A stretch of DNA of 64,000 nt from Paraconexibacter sp040581415 (lineage in GTDB: Bacteria > Actinomycetota > Thermoleophilia > Solirubrobacterales > Solirubrobacteraceae). The notes under the pieces are model-generated. The model worked only from the letters and a program-made list of their open reading frames with translations, made no database searches and had not been told where the DNA came from. This document shows, in pieces, positions 1-9,475 of this stretch (position 1 is the stretch's first letter; each line of letters begins with the position of its first letter). The stretch covers positions 1,736,001 to 1,800,000 of the forward strand of contig NZ_CP114014.1 in the NCBI RefSeq assembly GCF_040581415.1, read 5' to 3'. The position numbers and the translations under genes were made by a program.

Positions 1-434
1 GGCGGCCTGGGTGCGGGGCTGTGGGCGGGGTGGCCGGCTGTGCGAACCGCGGAGATCGGGGACCTTGTCCCTCAGCGCATGCCATGCATGCTTCAGCGCG
101 CAAGGTCGACTCCGCACCCGCGACATCGGGGTCCTCGGAGGATGTGACGGGGCTTGCCCCCTAAACCCTCCACGCGTCCTGGCCACGTCTGGGCGGCAGT
201 GCGTCCTCGGAGGATTCGGCGGGGCATGCCCCCCAAACCCTCCACGCGTGGTACGACGCCCAGCCTAGGAGCTCCGCTCCCGCTTGGCTGCCACCGCGGC
301 CCGCCCGCGGAGCCACGGCACACGCCGTCGCCAAAGCCGGTCGCGACGTCGTTGAGGCTGTTTCGCGTCCTACGAGAGTGCTTGCTTCTTCGCGGCAACC
401 GGAACATCTGATTGCCCCGAGGCAGCGGGCGCGC
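1..434. other. Non-coding window start
   Basis: No open frame here has the composition of a real protein; the frames present are short and rich in Pro, Arg and Gly, as expected from GC-rich non-coding DNA. The stretch carries the REP-like repeat pair described separately (131-249) and then GC-rich sequence up to the stop codon of the exporter permease. It may be the tail of an intergenic region whose other gene lies before the window. Confidence 0.6.
131..249. repeat. Two REP-like 47-bp direct repeats
   Basis: Copies at 131-177 and 203-249 are equal in length, differ at only a few positions and are separated by 25 bp. Each begins with the small palindrome TCCTCGGAGGA, has a central hairpin (GGGGC-TT-GCCCC in copy 1, GGGGCATGCCCC in copy 2), and ends with AAACCCTCCACGCGT. 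The central palindrome is kept while its loop changes. The paired small palindromes resemble intergenic REP/MITE-like elements. No other copy was noticed in the window. Confidence 0.65.
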
Positions 435-1176
435 TCAGGCGTTCCGGCTGTCCCAGGAGAAGCCGCGGATGGCGAAGAAGACGCCCGCGGCCGCCCACAG
501 CCCGATCACGCCGAGGCCACCCGCGTTGTCCCCCAGCGAACGGCCCGTGACCATCGCGCCCGAGAGCCCGTCGATGATGTGGGTCAGCGGGAGGGCCCGG
601 GCGATGTCGCGCAGGAACGCGGGGGCGTCCTCCGCGTCGTAGAAGACCCCGGAGATGAAGATCACCGGCAGGAAGACGAAGTTCACGAACGCCGGTGCGG
701 CGTCGAAGTTCGGGATGACGTGCGAGTAGGCGACGCCGAGCGCGGCCAGGCACGCGACCCCGGCCGCCACGTAGACGACGAGCTCGAGGTAGTCCTTGGG
801 CCAGTCGACCCCGAAGAACAGCTTGCCGGCCACGACCACGATCGCGACCTGGATCGCCGCGTTCGTCACGGCGTGCGCCGCGATCGCGCCGAGGTAGCTG
901 CCCGAGGGCAGCGGCGTCCCGCGCATCCGCTTCAGCACGCCCTGCTCGCGCAGGAAGGTCAGGTTCATGGCCAGGGCGCTGAACGTCGTCGACATGACGG
1001 ACATCCCCGCGATGCCGGGCACGATGACGTCGAGGTCGTCCTGGTTGCCGCTGAGGATCGCGCCGAACAGGCCGAGGAACAGCAGCGGCAGGAAGAAGTT
1101 GAAGAAGGCGGCGGTCGGGTTGCGCCAGAACATGCGGCGCTCGAGGCGGTACTGGCGCCAGGTCAGGGCGAGCGCG

Positions 1177-1184
<8 letters not shown>
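435..1184 (-). CDS. ABC-2 type transporter permease
   Basis: A 249-residue integral membrane protein with about six hydrophobic segments (near residues 27-45, 55-75, 100-122, 136-157, 165-185 and 220-240), the usual size and layout of ABC-2 (DrrB-like) permeases. It should form the membrane channel of an exporter with the ATPase encoded just upstream, whose 3' end it overlaps by 8 bp, implying translational coupling. The substrate cannot be read from the sequence; relatives export drugs, lipids or polysaccharides. The family call is secure, the substrate unknown. Confidence 0.88.
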
Positions 1185-2088
<904 letters not shown>

Positions 2089-2117
2089 GACCGCCAATGA
2101 TGGCAGTGTTCCCCCTG

Positions 2118-2990
2118 ATGACGCCCGCGCGTATCGCCTGCATCGACGTCGGATCGAACACCACGCGTCTGCTGGTGGTCGAACGCGAGGACGGTCAGCT
2201 GACCGAGGTGGGTGGCCTGAAGGTCTTCACCTCGCTCGGTGCGGGCCGTGCCGCAGGGGAGCCGCTGCACGCCGAGCGGATCGCCGCGGTGGTCGAAGCC
2301 GTGGGGGAGCAGCTGGCGCACGCGGAGGCCCTGGGGGCCGGTTCGGTCGACCTGGTGGCGACCTCCGCCGTGCGCAGCGCACCCAACGGGGACGCCGTCG
2401 TCGCCGCGATCCAGGCGGCTCACGGCGTCGAGCTGCGGGTCCTCGACGGCGAGACCGAGGCGGCCTACGCGTTCGCCGGGGCGACGATCGGCCTGGCCGG
2501 CGTGGAGCCGGACACGCTGCTCGCGGTGGTCGACGTGGGTGGCGGCTCGACCGAGCTCGTCCTCGGGACCCTCGCGGGCGGCCCGTCGTGGTCGGTGTCG
2601 CTGCCGATCGGGTCCGCGCGGCTGCCGCAGTGCGCCAACCCGCCGTGCCCGGACGACCTGGCGTCCCTGCGGGCGCGTGTGCACGAGGCGTTCGCGGCGA
2701 TCCAGCCGCCCGGCGTGCCGCTGCTGGCGCTGGCGGTCGGCGGCAGCGCGACGTCCGTCCGGCGGCTCGTGGGGGAGGAGCTGTCGGCGACATCGCTCGT
2801 CGCCGCGCTGGGCGTGCTCTGCAGCGGGACCGTCGCCGAGATCGCCGCGCAGCACCTGATGGAGGAACGGCGGGTCACGCTGCTGCCGGCGGGCCTGGTG
2901 CTGCTGGGCGCGGCCGCGGCGACGCTGGGCGCCCCGCTGCGGGTGGCGAGCGGCGGCCTCCGCGAGGGCGTGCTGCTCGCGGTCCGCTGA
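2118..2990 (+). CDS. ppx: Ppx/GppA family phosphatase
   Basis: An exopolyphosphatase or pppGpp phosphohydrolase of the ASKHA fold, expected to release Pi from polyphosphate chains in the cytoplasm. From the ATG at 2118 it has 290 residues: the first phosphate-binding motif IDVGSNTTRLLV close to the N-terminus, a TSAVRSAPNG motif near 82-91, GETEAAYAF near 111-119 with the likely catalytic Glu, and VDVGGGSTEL near 138-147. It lacks the C-terminal HD-like domain of long enterobacterial Ppx, as actinobacterial forms do. ATGs at 2097 and 2100 are alternative starts; 2118 puts the start a typical distance before the first motif. The CHAD and ppk genes downstream support a polyphosphate role, but Ppx and GppA activities cannot be separated by sequence. 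Confidence 0.88.
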   Translation: MTPARIACIDVGSNTTRLLVVEREDGQLTEVGGLKVFTSLGAGRAAGEPLHAERIAAVVEAVGEQLAHAEALGAGSVDLVATSAVRSAPNGDAVVAAIQAAHGVELRVLDGETEAAYAFAGATIGLAGVEPDTLLAVVDVGGGSTELVLGTLAGGPSWSVSLPIGSARLPQCANPPCPDDLASLRARVHEAFAAIQPPGVPLLALAVGGSATSVRRLVGEELSATSLVAALGVLCSGTVAEIAAQHLMEERRVTLLPAGLVLLGAAAATLGAPLRVASGGLREGVLLAVR

Positions 2991-3074
2991 CCTGAAGCGC
3001 CCGCGGGGGCGGCCGCTTGCCCCGCACGGAAAATGACGAGCGGTGGGCAGGCCGTCTGAAACACTGGGCCGACC

Positions 3075-3575
3075 ATGGCCAAGGCACGTCCCGTCGAGGG
3101 TCTCCACGCCGACCTGCCGTTCGCCGAAGCCGCGGCGCTGACCGTCCAGGTCCGCGCCGCCGAGGTCTTCGCGCACGCGGACGGGGCGCTGGACACCGGC
3201 AACATCAAGCCCGTCCACGACATGCGCGTCGCCACCCGGCGCCTGCGCGCCGTGCTCGAGATCTACGCCGCGTGCTTCCCGGAGGCCGAGCTGAAGGGCG
3301 TCATCAAGGACGTCAAGGCGCTCGCAGACGCGCTCGGCGCGCGCCGCGACCCCGACGTCCAGCTCGAGGACCTCGCGGTGTTCGCGGCCGCCATGGACCC
3401 GGCCGACTCGCCGGGCATCGACCTCTTCGCCGAGCGGCTCCGCGAGCAGCAGGCCGTCGGCAACGCCGTCCTCGCCGCGGGCCTCCAGCAGGCCGCCGAG
3501 TGCGACCTCGCCGGCCGTCTGGACGCGCTGGTCGGCGCTGCACGAGCGGCGGCCGGAGCGGAGGCGGCAGCATGA
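3075..3575 (+). CDS. CHAD domain protein, N-terminal half type
   Basis: A 166-residue alpha-helical protein with the CHAD signature HDMRVATRRLRAVLEI starting at His48, followed by basic residues. CHAD domains bind polyphosphate and occur beside polyphosphate enzymes (established for the family); this gene lies between ppx and ppk1. A full CHAD domain is about 300 residues built of two similar helical bundles, whereas this product covers about one half, and the next gene carries an equivalent second motif. Its stop codon overlaps the next start (ATGA at 3572-3575), so equimolar production is likely. A polyphosphate-binding role is inferred from family and context. Confidence 0.85.
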   Translation: MAKARPVEGLHADLPFAEAAALTVQVRAAEVFAHADGALDTGNIKPVHDMRVATRRLRAVLEIYAACFPEAELKGVIKDVKALADALGARRDPDVQLEDLAVFAAAMDPADSPGIDLFAERLREQQAVGNAVLAAGLQQAAECDLAGRLDALVGAARAAAGAEAAA

Positions 3576-4282
3576 AGGCCGCACGCGTCAAGGGCCTGAA
3601 GCCGCAGGACGGCCTCGCCGACTCGATCCAGCGGATTGTCGCGACCCGCCTGGGCGAGCTGTGCGCCTTCATGCCGGTGGCCGAGGACCCCGAGCGGGTC
3701 ACCGAGCTGCACGACATGCGCATCGCCGCCAAGCGGCTGCGCTACGTCCTCGAGATCTCCGCGGACCTGTTCGGGCCGTACGCGGCGCCCGCGGTCCTGC
3801 GGACCAAGGAGCTGCAGAGCGTCCTTGGCGACATCCACGACTGCGACGTCACGCTGCCGCTGGTCGTCGAGCTGATCGAGCGCGCCCGGGCGGACGACGT
3901 GGCGGCGGTCGTGGCCGCGCAGCTGTCCGCGGCCGCGATCGACCTGGACCCGTCGGCCGTCGCGGACGCAGCGCCACACGCCTCGGCGCACCGCGGGCTG
4001 GCCTCGATGGCCGTCTACCTGCAGGCCCGCCGCGAGGTGCTGTTCGCCCGCTTCCTGGAGCTCTGGCTCGAGCTCGAGCGCGAGGGCTTCCGGGCCCGCC
4101 TGCTGTTCGCGATCGGCGAACGGCCGATCGCTCCCATCGAGCCCGCGACCCCGGTGGCCCCCGCCCCGGTGGCGCCGCCGTCCGAGCCCGACCCGGAGGC
4201 CGACCCGGTCCTGGACGGTGTGCTTTCACACGACAGCAACATGGACGGACCCGCGACGCCCCTACCCTCGAACGAGGTATGA
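3572..4282 (+). CDS. CHAD domain protein, C-terminal half type
   Basis: A 236-residue protein with a second CHAD motif, HDMRIAAKRLRYVLEI from His47, then TKELQSVLGDIHDCDV, a typical conserved stretch of the domain. The helical part ends near residue 185; the rest is a Pro/Ala/Glu-rich, probably disordered tail. It is coupled to the previous gene and to ppk1 by ATGA overlaps at both ends (3572-3575 and 4279-4282). The simplest reading is that this and the preceding protein form one CHAD unit as a heterodimer. They could instead be two independent short CHAD proteins. Confidence 0.85.
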   Translation: MKAARVKGLKPQDGLADSIQRIVATRLGELCAFMPVAEDPERVTELHDMRIAAKRLRYVLEISADLFGPYAAPAVLRTKELQSVLGDIHDCDVTLPLVVELIERARADDVAAVVAAQLSAAAIDLDPSAVADAAPHASAHRGLASMAVYLQARREVLFARFLELWLELEREGFRARLLFAIGERPIAPIEPATPVAPAPVAPPSEPDPEADPVLDGVLSHDSNMDGPATPLPSNEV

Positions 4283-6420
4283 CTGACCAGAGCCTCGAGA
4301 CCACCGTCGGCGACTCCGGTGGAGCGCCGCCCGATCTCGACGCTCCTGCGCTCTACGACAACCGCGAGCTCAGCTGGCTGGACTTCAACGACCGCGTCCT
4401 GCAGCTCGCCGAGGACCCCGGCGTCCCGCTCCTGGAGCGGCTGAAGTTCACGGCGATCTTCACGTCCAACCTGGACGAGTACTTCATGATCCGCGTGGCC
4501 GGCCTGCACGACCAGGTCGACGCCGGGCTCAACGACCGGGGCCGCGACGGCCGCCGCCCGACCGAGGCCATCGACGCGATCCGCGAGCGGGCGCTCGGGC
4601 TGCTCGCCCGCCAGGCGGCGTGCCTGGGCCACCTGCGGCCGGCGCTCGAGGAGCACGGGATCCGCATCGTCTCGGTGGACGACCTCGACGAGGCTCAGCG
4701 TGCCGACGTGCAGGCGCGCTTCCGCCGCCAGATCTTCCCGGTGCTCACGCCCCTGGCGGTCGGGCTCGGACGGCCGTTCCCGTACATCTCGAACCTGTCG
4801 CTGAGCCTTGCCGTCCTGGTCCGCGACCCCGTCACGCAGACGGTGCTGTTCGCCCGGGTCAAGGTCCCGAAGGAGATGCTCCCGCGGTTCGTGACCGTCG
4901 GCGATGCCAGCGGCGACGAGGCGACGTTCGTGCCGCTCGAGGAGGTCATCGCCGCGAACCTCGACGCGCTGTTCCCCGGGATGGAGATCCTGGAGCACGG
5001 CTACTTCCGGGTCACCCGCGACGCTGACTTCGAGGTCAGCGACGAGGCGGACGACCTGCTGCGCGCCGTCGAGGCCGAGCTGCGCCGCCGCCGCTTCGGC
5101 GAGGTCGTCCGCGTGGAGGTGGACGCCCGCATGCCGATCCCGCTCCGCGACGAGCTGACCGCCGCGCTCGGGGTCGAGGACCGCCAGGTCTACGTCGACG
5201 ACGGGCTGCTGGACTGCAACGACCTCTGGCAGATCGTCAAGGTGCCGGGCTTCCCGGAGCTGCGCGACAAGCCGTTCGTCTCGGTGACGCAGCCGCGGCT
5301 GCAGGGGGAGGACGGCGCCCGCGGCGACATCTTCGCCGCCATGCGCCAGGGCGACGTGCTCGTCCACCACCCCTACGACAGCTTCTCCACGTCGGTCGAG
5401 CGCTTCGTGGAGCAGGCCGTCGCCGACCCGGACGTCCTGGCCATCAAGCAGACGGTGTACCGGACCAGCGACGACTCGCCGCTGGTGCCGGCGCTCGTCG
5501 CCGCGACCGAGCGCGGCAAGCAGGCCGTGGCCCTGGTCGAGCTGAAGGCCCGCTTCGACGAGCGCGCGAACATCACGTGGGCCCGCAAGCTGGAGGAGGC
5601 CGGCGTCCACGTCGTCTACGGCCACCCCGCGCTGAAGACCCACGCCAAGTGCGTGCTGGTCGTCCGCCGCGAGGGGGACGGGGTGCGCCACTACATCCAC
5701 GTCGGCACGGGCAACTACCACGCGACGACCGCCCGGCTCTACACCGACTTCGGGCTCTTCACCTGCGACCCGCAGATCGCGGCCGACGTCGCGGACATGT
5801 TCAACTTCCTGACCGGGTTCGCGCGGCCGCGGCGCTACCGCAAGGTCCTCGTCGCCCCGGCGCACATGCGCGAAGGCATCCTGCGGGAGATCGAGCGCAC
5901 CATCGCCGCGCACGAACGCGGCGAGCACGCGCGGATCGTCATGAAGATGAACGCGCTCGTGGACAAGCGCTGCATCCGCGGGCTCTACGAGGCGTCGATG
6001 GCCGGCGTCCAGGTCGACCTCAACATCCGCGGCGTCTGCTGCCTCGTGCCGGGCGTCCCTGGCGTCTCGGAGACGATCAACGTGACCTCGGTCGTCGGGC
6101 GCTTCCTCGAGCACTCGCGCATCTTCGCCTTCGAGCGCGGGGAGGACCGGACGGTCTACATCGGGTCGGCCGACATGATGCCGCGCAACCTCGACACCCG
6201 GGTCGAGCTGCTGACCCCGATCGAGGACCCGGCGCTGAAAGCCGACGTCATGGACGCCGTCGAGCGCTGCCTCGTCGACGACGTCAACCGCTGGACGCTC
6301 GGGTCGGACTCGACCTGGACGCGTGTCGCCCCGGACCCCGCGAACCCTGAGCCGCGCTCGGTGCACCGCGAGATGATGCTGGGCCATACGAGCCGGGCCG
6401 CGGAGACGCAGCAGGGCTGA
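4279..6420 (+). CDS. ppk1: Polyphosphate kinase 1
   Basis: Catalyses reversible transfer of the ATP gamma-phosphate to polyphosphate. The 713-residue length fits PPK1. The N-terminal domain opens with NRELSWLDFN at 28-37. The two phospholipase-D-like catalytic halves are visible: KTHAK with His455, matching the autophosphorylated His of the family, then HVGTGNYH at 474-481, and FLEHSRIF with His612, matching the second essential His. The ATG at 4279 overlaps the CHAD stop, fixing the start. Together with ppx and the CHAD pair this makes a synthesis, breakdown and binding cluster for polyphosphate. Confidence 0.96.
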   Translation: MTDQSLETTVGDSGGAPPDLDAPALYDNRELSWLDFNDRVLQLAEDPGVPLLERLKFTAIFTSNLDEYFMIRVAGLHDQVDAGLNDRGRDGRRPTEAIDAIRERALGLLARQAACLGHLRPALEEHGIRIVSVDDLDEAQRADVQARFRRQIFPVLTPLAVGLGRPFPYISNLSLSLAVLVRDPVTQTVLFARVKVPKEMLPRFVTVGDASGDEATFVPLEEVIAANLDALFPGMEILEHGYFRVTRDADFEVSDEADDLLRAVEAELRRRRFGEVVRVEVDARMPIPLRDELTAALGVEDRQVYVDDGLLDCNDLWQIVKVPGFPELRDKPFVSVTQPRLQGEDGARGDIFAAMRQGDVLVHHPYDSFSTSVERFVEQAVADPDVLAIKQTVYRTSDDSPLVPALVAATERGKQAVALVELKARFDERANITWARKLEEAGVHVVYGHPALKTHAKCVLVVRREGDGVRHYIHVGTGNYHATTARLYTDFGLFTCDPQIAADVADMFNFLTGFARPRRYRKVLVAPAHMREGILREIERTIAAHERGEHARIVMKMNALVDKRCIRGLYEASMAGVQVDLNIRGVCCLVPGVPGVSETINVTSVVGRFLEHSRIFAFERGEDRTVYIGSADMMPRNLDTRVELLTPIEDPALKADVMDAVERCLVDDVNRWTLGSDSTWTRVAPDPANPEPRSVHREMMLGHTSRAAETQQG

Positions 6421-6593
6421 CGTCGCCGCCCCGGGCCAGGCCCGGAGCGCGGTAGGACATCCGTCCAGTTGGCGCGTCAGCGCGCTCTTGCGCCCGGGTC
6501 GGGACGCCGAAAAGCAACAGGACACCGGGAGGCGCAGGGCAGCCCGGACGTCCCACCCACCCCACTCGTTCGTCCGGCTCAGGAGGCACAGGC

Positions 6594-7802
6594 ATGTCCC
6601 ATTTCCGTCGTACCGCGCTTGTCAGCGCGACCGCTGCACTCATCTTCACGGCGGCTGCACCGTCGGCCATGGCGGCCGACAGCGCGGCCCCCGGCTCCGA
6701 GGCCGCGGCGACCGACGGCCTGCTGGGCCTGCCCGACCTGCCGATCGTCTCGACGCTTCCGATCGTCGGCGGCCTGCTCGGCGGCGGCACCACCGGCACC
6801 CCCGCTGCGGGCCTGCCCGCGCTGCCGACGCTGCCCGGCCTCGAGATCCTCAACACGGTGCTGCAGGCGGTTCCGGTGCTCGGGTCCGACCCGGCCGCCG
6901 CGCTGGGCACGCTGCCCTCGATCCCCGTCGCGTCCGACCTGCTCGCCGCCCTCACGGGTGCCGCGGGTGGCAGCGGCGGCGACCCGCTCTCGTCGCTCGT
7001 GTCGGCGCTGACCGGCCTGACGGGCGCGCTGCCCGCCGGCGGGCTGCCGACGGACACCGTCCCGCTCGGGTCGGCCCTCAAGCCCGCCACGGACCTGCTC
7101 CGCCAGGTCGCCGCCGTGGTCCCGGAGCCCACGTTCGCCGCCGCGCTGAAGAGCCTGGCCGACCAGATCGACGCTGTCGGCGACGCCGGCATCTCGCCGG
7201 AGCTGCTGACCGTCCTCGCCTCGACGCTTGGGTCGATCTCCCAGACCGACGGCGTCCCCGCCCCCGTCCAGGGCGCGGCCGGCGGCCTCGCTGCGGCCCT
7301 CTCGCCGGCAGCCAGCCAGACGACCACCCCGAAGCCGGGCACGACCACGCCGACCACGGGCACCACGAAGCCGGTCGTCACGACCACGACGACCACCAAG
7401 CCCGGAACGACGACGACCCCGGGCACGACCGGTGGCACGACCGCCGCGAAGCCCCCCGTCAAGCTCGGCCGCGTCAGCGTCAGCAGCGTGAAGATCGACC
7501 GCGCCAAGGGCACGCTCGCCGTGACCCTGAAGTGCCCCGCGACCGGCCCGGCCTGCCTGACGATCGTCACCGCCTACCGCGGCAGCGCGCTCGCCGGCTC
7601 GCTCCCGCTGACCTACATCGCCTCGGGCGGCTCGGTCACCAAGAAGCTGAAGCTGAACAGCGCATCCCGCAAGGCGCTGAAGGCGAAGACCACCAAGTTC
7701 AAGGTCGGCGCACTGCTCCAGGGTGGGAGCGTCGCGTCCAAGTCGCTGACGACGAAGGCCCCGGCCAAGAAGAAGGCCGCCCGCAAGGCCGCCAAGCGGT
7801 AG
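6594..7802 (+). CDS. Secreted Thr/Lys-rich protein of unknown function
   Basis: A 402-residue protein with a Sec signal peptide (basic start, hydrophobic core, likely cleavage after AMA near residue 27). Next comes a low-complexity Gly/Leu/Pro-rich region, a helical stretch to about 230, a Thr/Pro/Lys-rich linker at roughly 240-285, a compact beta-rich domain at about 286-385 with two Cys, and a strongly basic Lys/Ala tail of about 16 residues. AGGAGG lies ahead of the ATG, supporting the start. The linker-domain-basic-tail layout suggests attachment to wall polymers or another polyanion; polyphosphate is conceivable given the upstream neighbour, but nothing proves it. No enzyme motif was recognised. 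Confidence 0.75.
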   Translation: MSHFRRTALVSATAALIFTAAAPSAMAADSAAPGSEAAATDGLLGLPDLPIVSTLPIVGGLLGGGTTGTPAAGLPALPTLPGLEILNTVLQAVPVLGSDPAAALGTLPSIPVASDLLAALTGAAGGSGGDPLSSLVSALTGLTGALPAGGLPTDTVPLGSALKPATDLLRQVAAVVPEPTFAAALKSLADQIDAVGDAGISPELLTVLASTLGSISQTDGVPAPVQGAAGGLAAALSPAASQTTTPKPGTTTPTTGTTKPVVTTTTTTKPGTTTTPGTTGGTTAAKPPVKLGRVSVSSVKIDRAKGTLAVTLKCPATGPACLTIVTAYRGSALAGSLPLTYIASGGSVTKKLKLNSASRKALKAKTTKFKVGALLQGGSVASKSLTTKAPAKKKAARKAAKR

Positions 7803-7857
7803 CCGTCCGGTGTGCGGCCGGCTCGTCCGGCCGCCGCTCCGATGTTGGCTGTGCCCG

Positions 7858-7881
7858 AGGGCGCGACTCAGGTCGCGCCCT
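7858..7881. terminator. Bidirectional hairpin terminator
   Basis: A perfect 10-bp stem AGGGCGCGAC / GTCGCGCCCT around a TCAG loop, placed where two genes converge (one ends at 7802, the other at 7868). The stem runs into the last codons of the minus-strand gene. No U-tract follows, as is usual for GC-rich actinobacterial terminators. Confidence 0.65.
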
Positions 7882-8308
7882 TCGCGCATTCCGGCAGGCC
7901 GTACCGGGTCGCGAAGGCGGCGTTCTGCGAGGCGAGCGCGTCGATCTCCTGCGAGAGCGTGGAGATCCGCGTGTCGCTCTGGGCGACGAACGCGGCGGCG
8001 AGCTGCAGCGTGAGGTCCTGCTGGCGCCGGCGGTCGGCGAGCCAGGACTTCAGCCGGTCGCGGTCGTCGTCCGGCACCGTCAGCGTGTCGAGGCGGTTCA
8101 GGTACCGCTGGGCCGTGGCTGCCCGCCGGCGCACGAGCGCGGCGACGTCGCTGTAGACGGCGGCCGGGTCGTTCCCGCGCTGGGCGATGCCGATGCGCGC
8201 CGCGATGGCACCGTCGGCCAGCGCTGCCTGGCGACACACGGGGCCGGCATCGCGGAGGAACGCTGTGCGCAGCTTGTCGTCCTCGCCGCAGGCCGAGACG
8301 GCCAGCAC
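7868..8308 (-). CDS. Putative lipoprotein, unknown function
   Basis: A helical protein of 146 residues from the GTG at 8308, but that start leaves only MLAVSAC before the mature part. The frame stays open upstream and reads RRGALAVLAGCVLAVSAC, an excellent lipoprotein signal with a lipobox ending in Cys. No ATG, GTG or TTG occurs in frame in the checked 150 bp before 8308. The only near-start is CTG at 8366-8368, which overlaps the previous gene's TAG stop and would give 166 residues. A non-canonical start or a sequence error are both possible. The mature protein is charged and probably coiled; its function is unknown. Confidence 0.65.
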   Translation of the reverse strand: MLAVSACGEDDKLRTAFLRDAGPVCRQAALADGAIAARIGIAQRGNDPAAVYSDVAALVRRRAATAQRYLNRLDTLTVPDDDRDRLKSWLADRRRQQDLTLQLAAAFVAQSDTRISTLSQEIDALASQNAAFATRYGLPECAKGAT

Positions 8309-8361
8309 GCAGCCGGCGAGGACCGCGAGCGCCCCGCGACGGGACGCCCGGGGAGGCGGTG

Positions 8362-8631
8362 CTACCAGCCGCCCTTCCAGACGGCGTTCTTGCCGCGGGC
8401 CTTGGCGGCCGCCTTGCGGGCGTCCTTGCGCTTCTCCAGGTGCCCCTGGAGCATCGACATCAGGAAGATGAAGAGGGGGAAGAACGCGATCAGGATGAAG
8501 CCGGCGTTCGTGACGACCTTGTCGTCCGCCTCGCCGATGGCGCCCTGGCCGGAGTTCTGGGCCATCGCCGTCGGCGCCGCGAGGGCGCAGAAGACGAGCA
8601 ATGAGCAGGAAGTCAGGAGGAGTCGGCGCAT
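8362..8631 (-). CDS. Small single-pass membrane protein
   Basis: An 89-residue product from the ATG at 8631: an N-terminal signal or anchor segment (residues 3-24, ending AMA), a short acidic linker, one strong transmembrane helix near 42-62 rich in Phe and Leu, and a C-terminal tail of about 27 residues dominated by Lys, Arg and Ala. This predicts an exported N-terminus and a basic cytoplasmic tail. It directly precedes the putative lipoprotein gene and is divergent from the crotonase gene with a 28-bp gap. No function recognised. Confidence 0.65.
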   Translation of the reverse strand: MRRLLLTSCSLLVFCALAAPTAMAQNSGQGAIGEADDKVVTNAGFILIAFFPLFIFLMSMLQGHLEKRKDARKAAAKARGKNAVWKGGW

Positions 8632-8659
8632 CCCCGCAATCGTATAGAACGCATCAAGC

Positions 8660-9388
8660 ATGAGCCTCCTCGAGTACGAGCGCCCGGATGCCCGGATCGC
8701 AGTCCTGCGACTGAACCGGCCGGAGGTGCGCAACGCGATGGACCGGGCGCTGCTCGCCGCGCTGGAGGAGAGGCTGGCCGAGCTGGCCGCGGACGAGGCG
8801 CTGGGGGTGCTCGTCATCTCGACCACGAACACCCGCGCGCTGTGTGCCGGGGCGGACGTGGGGGAGGCCCTCAGCGCGGAGGAGGGCGTGGAGCGGATGG
8901 AGGCGTTCGCGCGCTTCTACAGCGCGATCGAGGCGTTCCCGGCGGTGACGATCGCCGTCGCGACGGGCAACTGCGTGGGGGCCGGGGCCGAGCTCGTGGC
9001 CGGGTGCGACCTGCGGGTCGGCGCCGACAACCTGAAGCTCGCGTGGGCCGGTGCCCGACTCGGTGTCCCGGTCGGCCCCGCGCGGCTGCTGCCGCTGGTG
9101 GGGATGAGCGTCGCGAAGGACCTGGTCTTCACCGGGCGCGTGGTCGGAGCCGACGAGGCCCTCAGGCTGGCGCTTCTGCACCGCCTGACGCCCGAGGCCG
9201 AGGTCGAAGCCGCTGCGCTCGAGCTCGCGCAGGCCGTCGCGGCGAACAACGGCCCCGGCCTGCGTCACCTCAAGCGGCGCTTCCACGCCTACGCTGATCT
9301 GGCGGCCTGCGTGGACGACGAGAACGGCGAGCTGGTCGCGTTCCAGCGCGAGGGCGGCGGGCTCCCGCAGGGCGGCGGCCGGGGCTGA
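8660..9388 (+). CDS. Enoyl-CoA hydratase/isomerase family protein
   Basis: A 242-residue crotonase-fold protein acting on CoA thioesters. The oxyanion-hole segments are CAGADV near 62-67 and GNCVGAGAEL near 103-112. Glu111 matches the first catalytic Glu of enoyl-CoA hydratase, but the second Glu position (normally in a PE-x-x-LG stretch) reads Ala-Gly at 130-131. With only one acid the protein may be an isomerase or another crotonase activity rather than a hydratase. It is followed by an acyl-CoA dehydrogenase on the same strand, fitting acyl-CoA catabolism. Confidence 0.85.
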   Translation: MSLLEYERPDARIAVLRLNRPEVRNAMDRALLAALEERLAELAADEALGVLVISTTNTRALCAGADVGEALSAEEGVERMEAFARFYSAIEAFPAVTIAVATGNCVGAGAELVAGCDLRVGADNLKLAWAGARLGVPVGPARLLPLVGMSVAKDLVFTGRVVGADEALRLALLHRLTPEAEVEAAALELAQAVAANNGPGLRHLKRRFHAYADLAACVDDENGELVAFQREGGGLPQGGGRG

Positions 9389-9475
9389 GGCGGCCGCGCG
9401 CGTCCCTCGTCGGGGCGAGCAAACTCCGCCGCAGGACCCATACGCGGGGCGCTTCGGAGCTGCGAGAGTGGTGCC

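Noticed and set aside
4015..6525. 836-codon open frame antisense to ppk1
   Set aside because: PPK1 motifs are complete on the plus strand; the antisense product is Val/Asp/Arg-rich without domains.
7320..7440. Short-period repeats (ACGACCACG-like), possible CRISPR or VNTR
   Set aside because: They encode the Thr/Pro linker of the secreted protein; no spacers of constant length, no cas genes.
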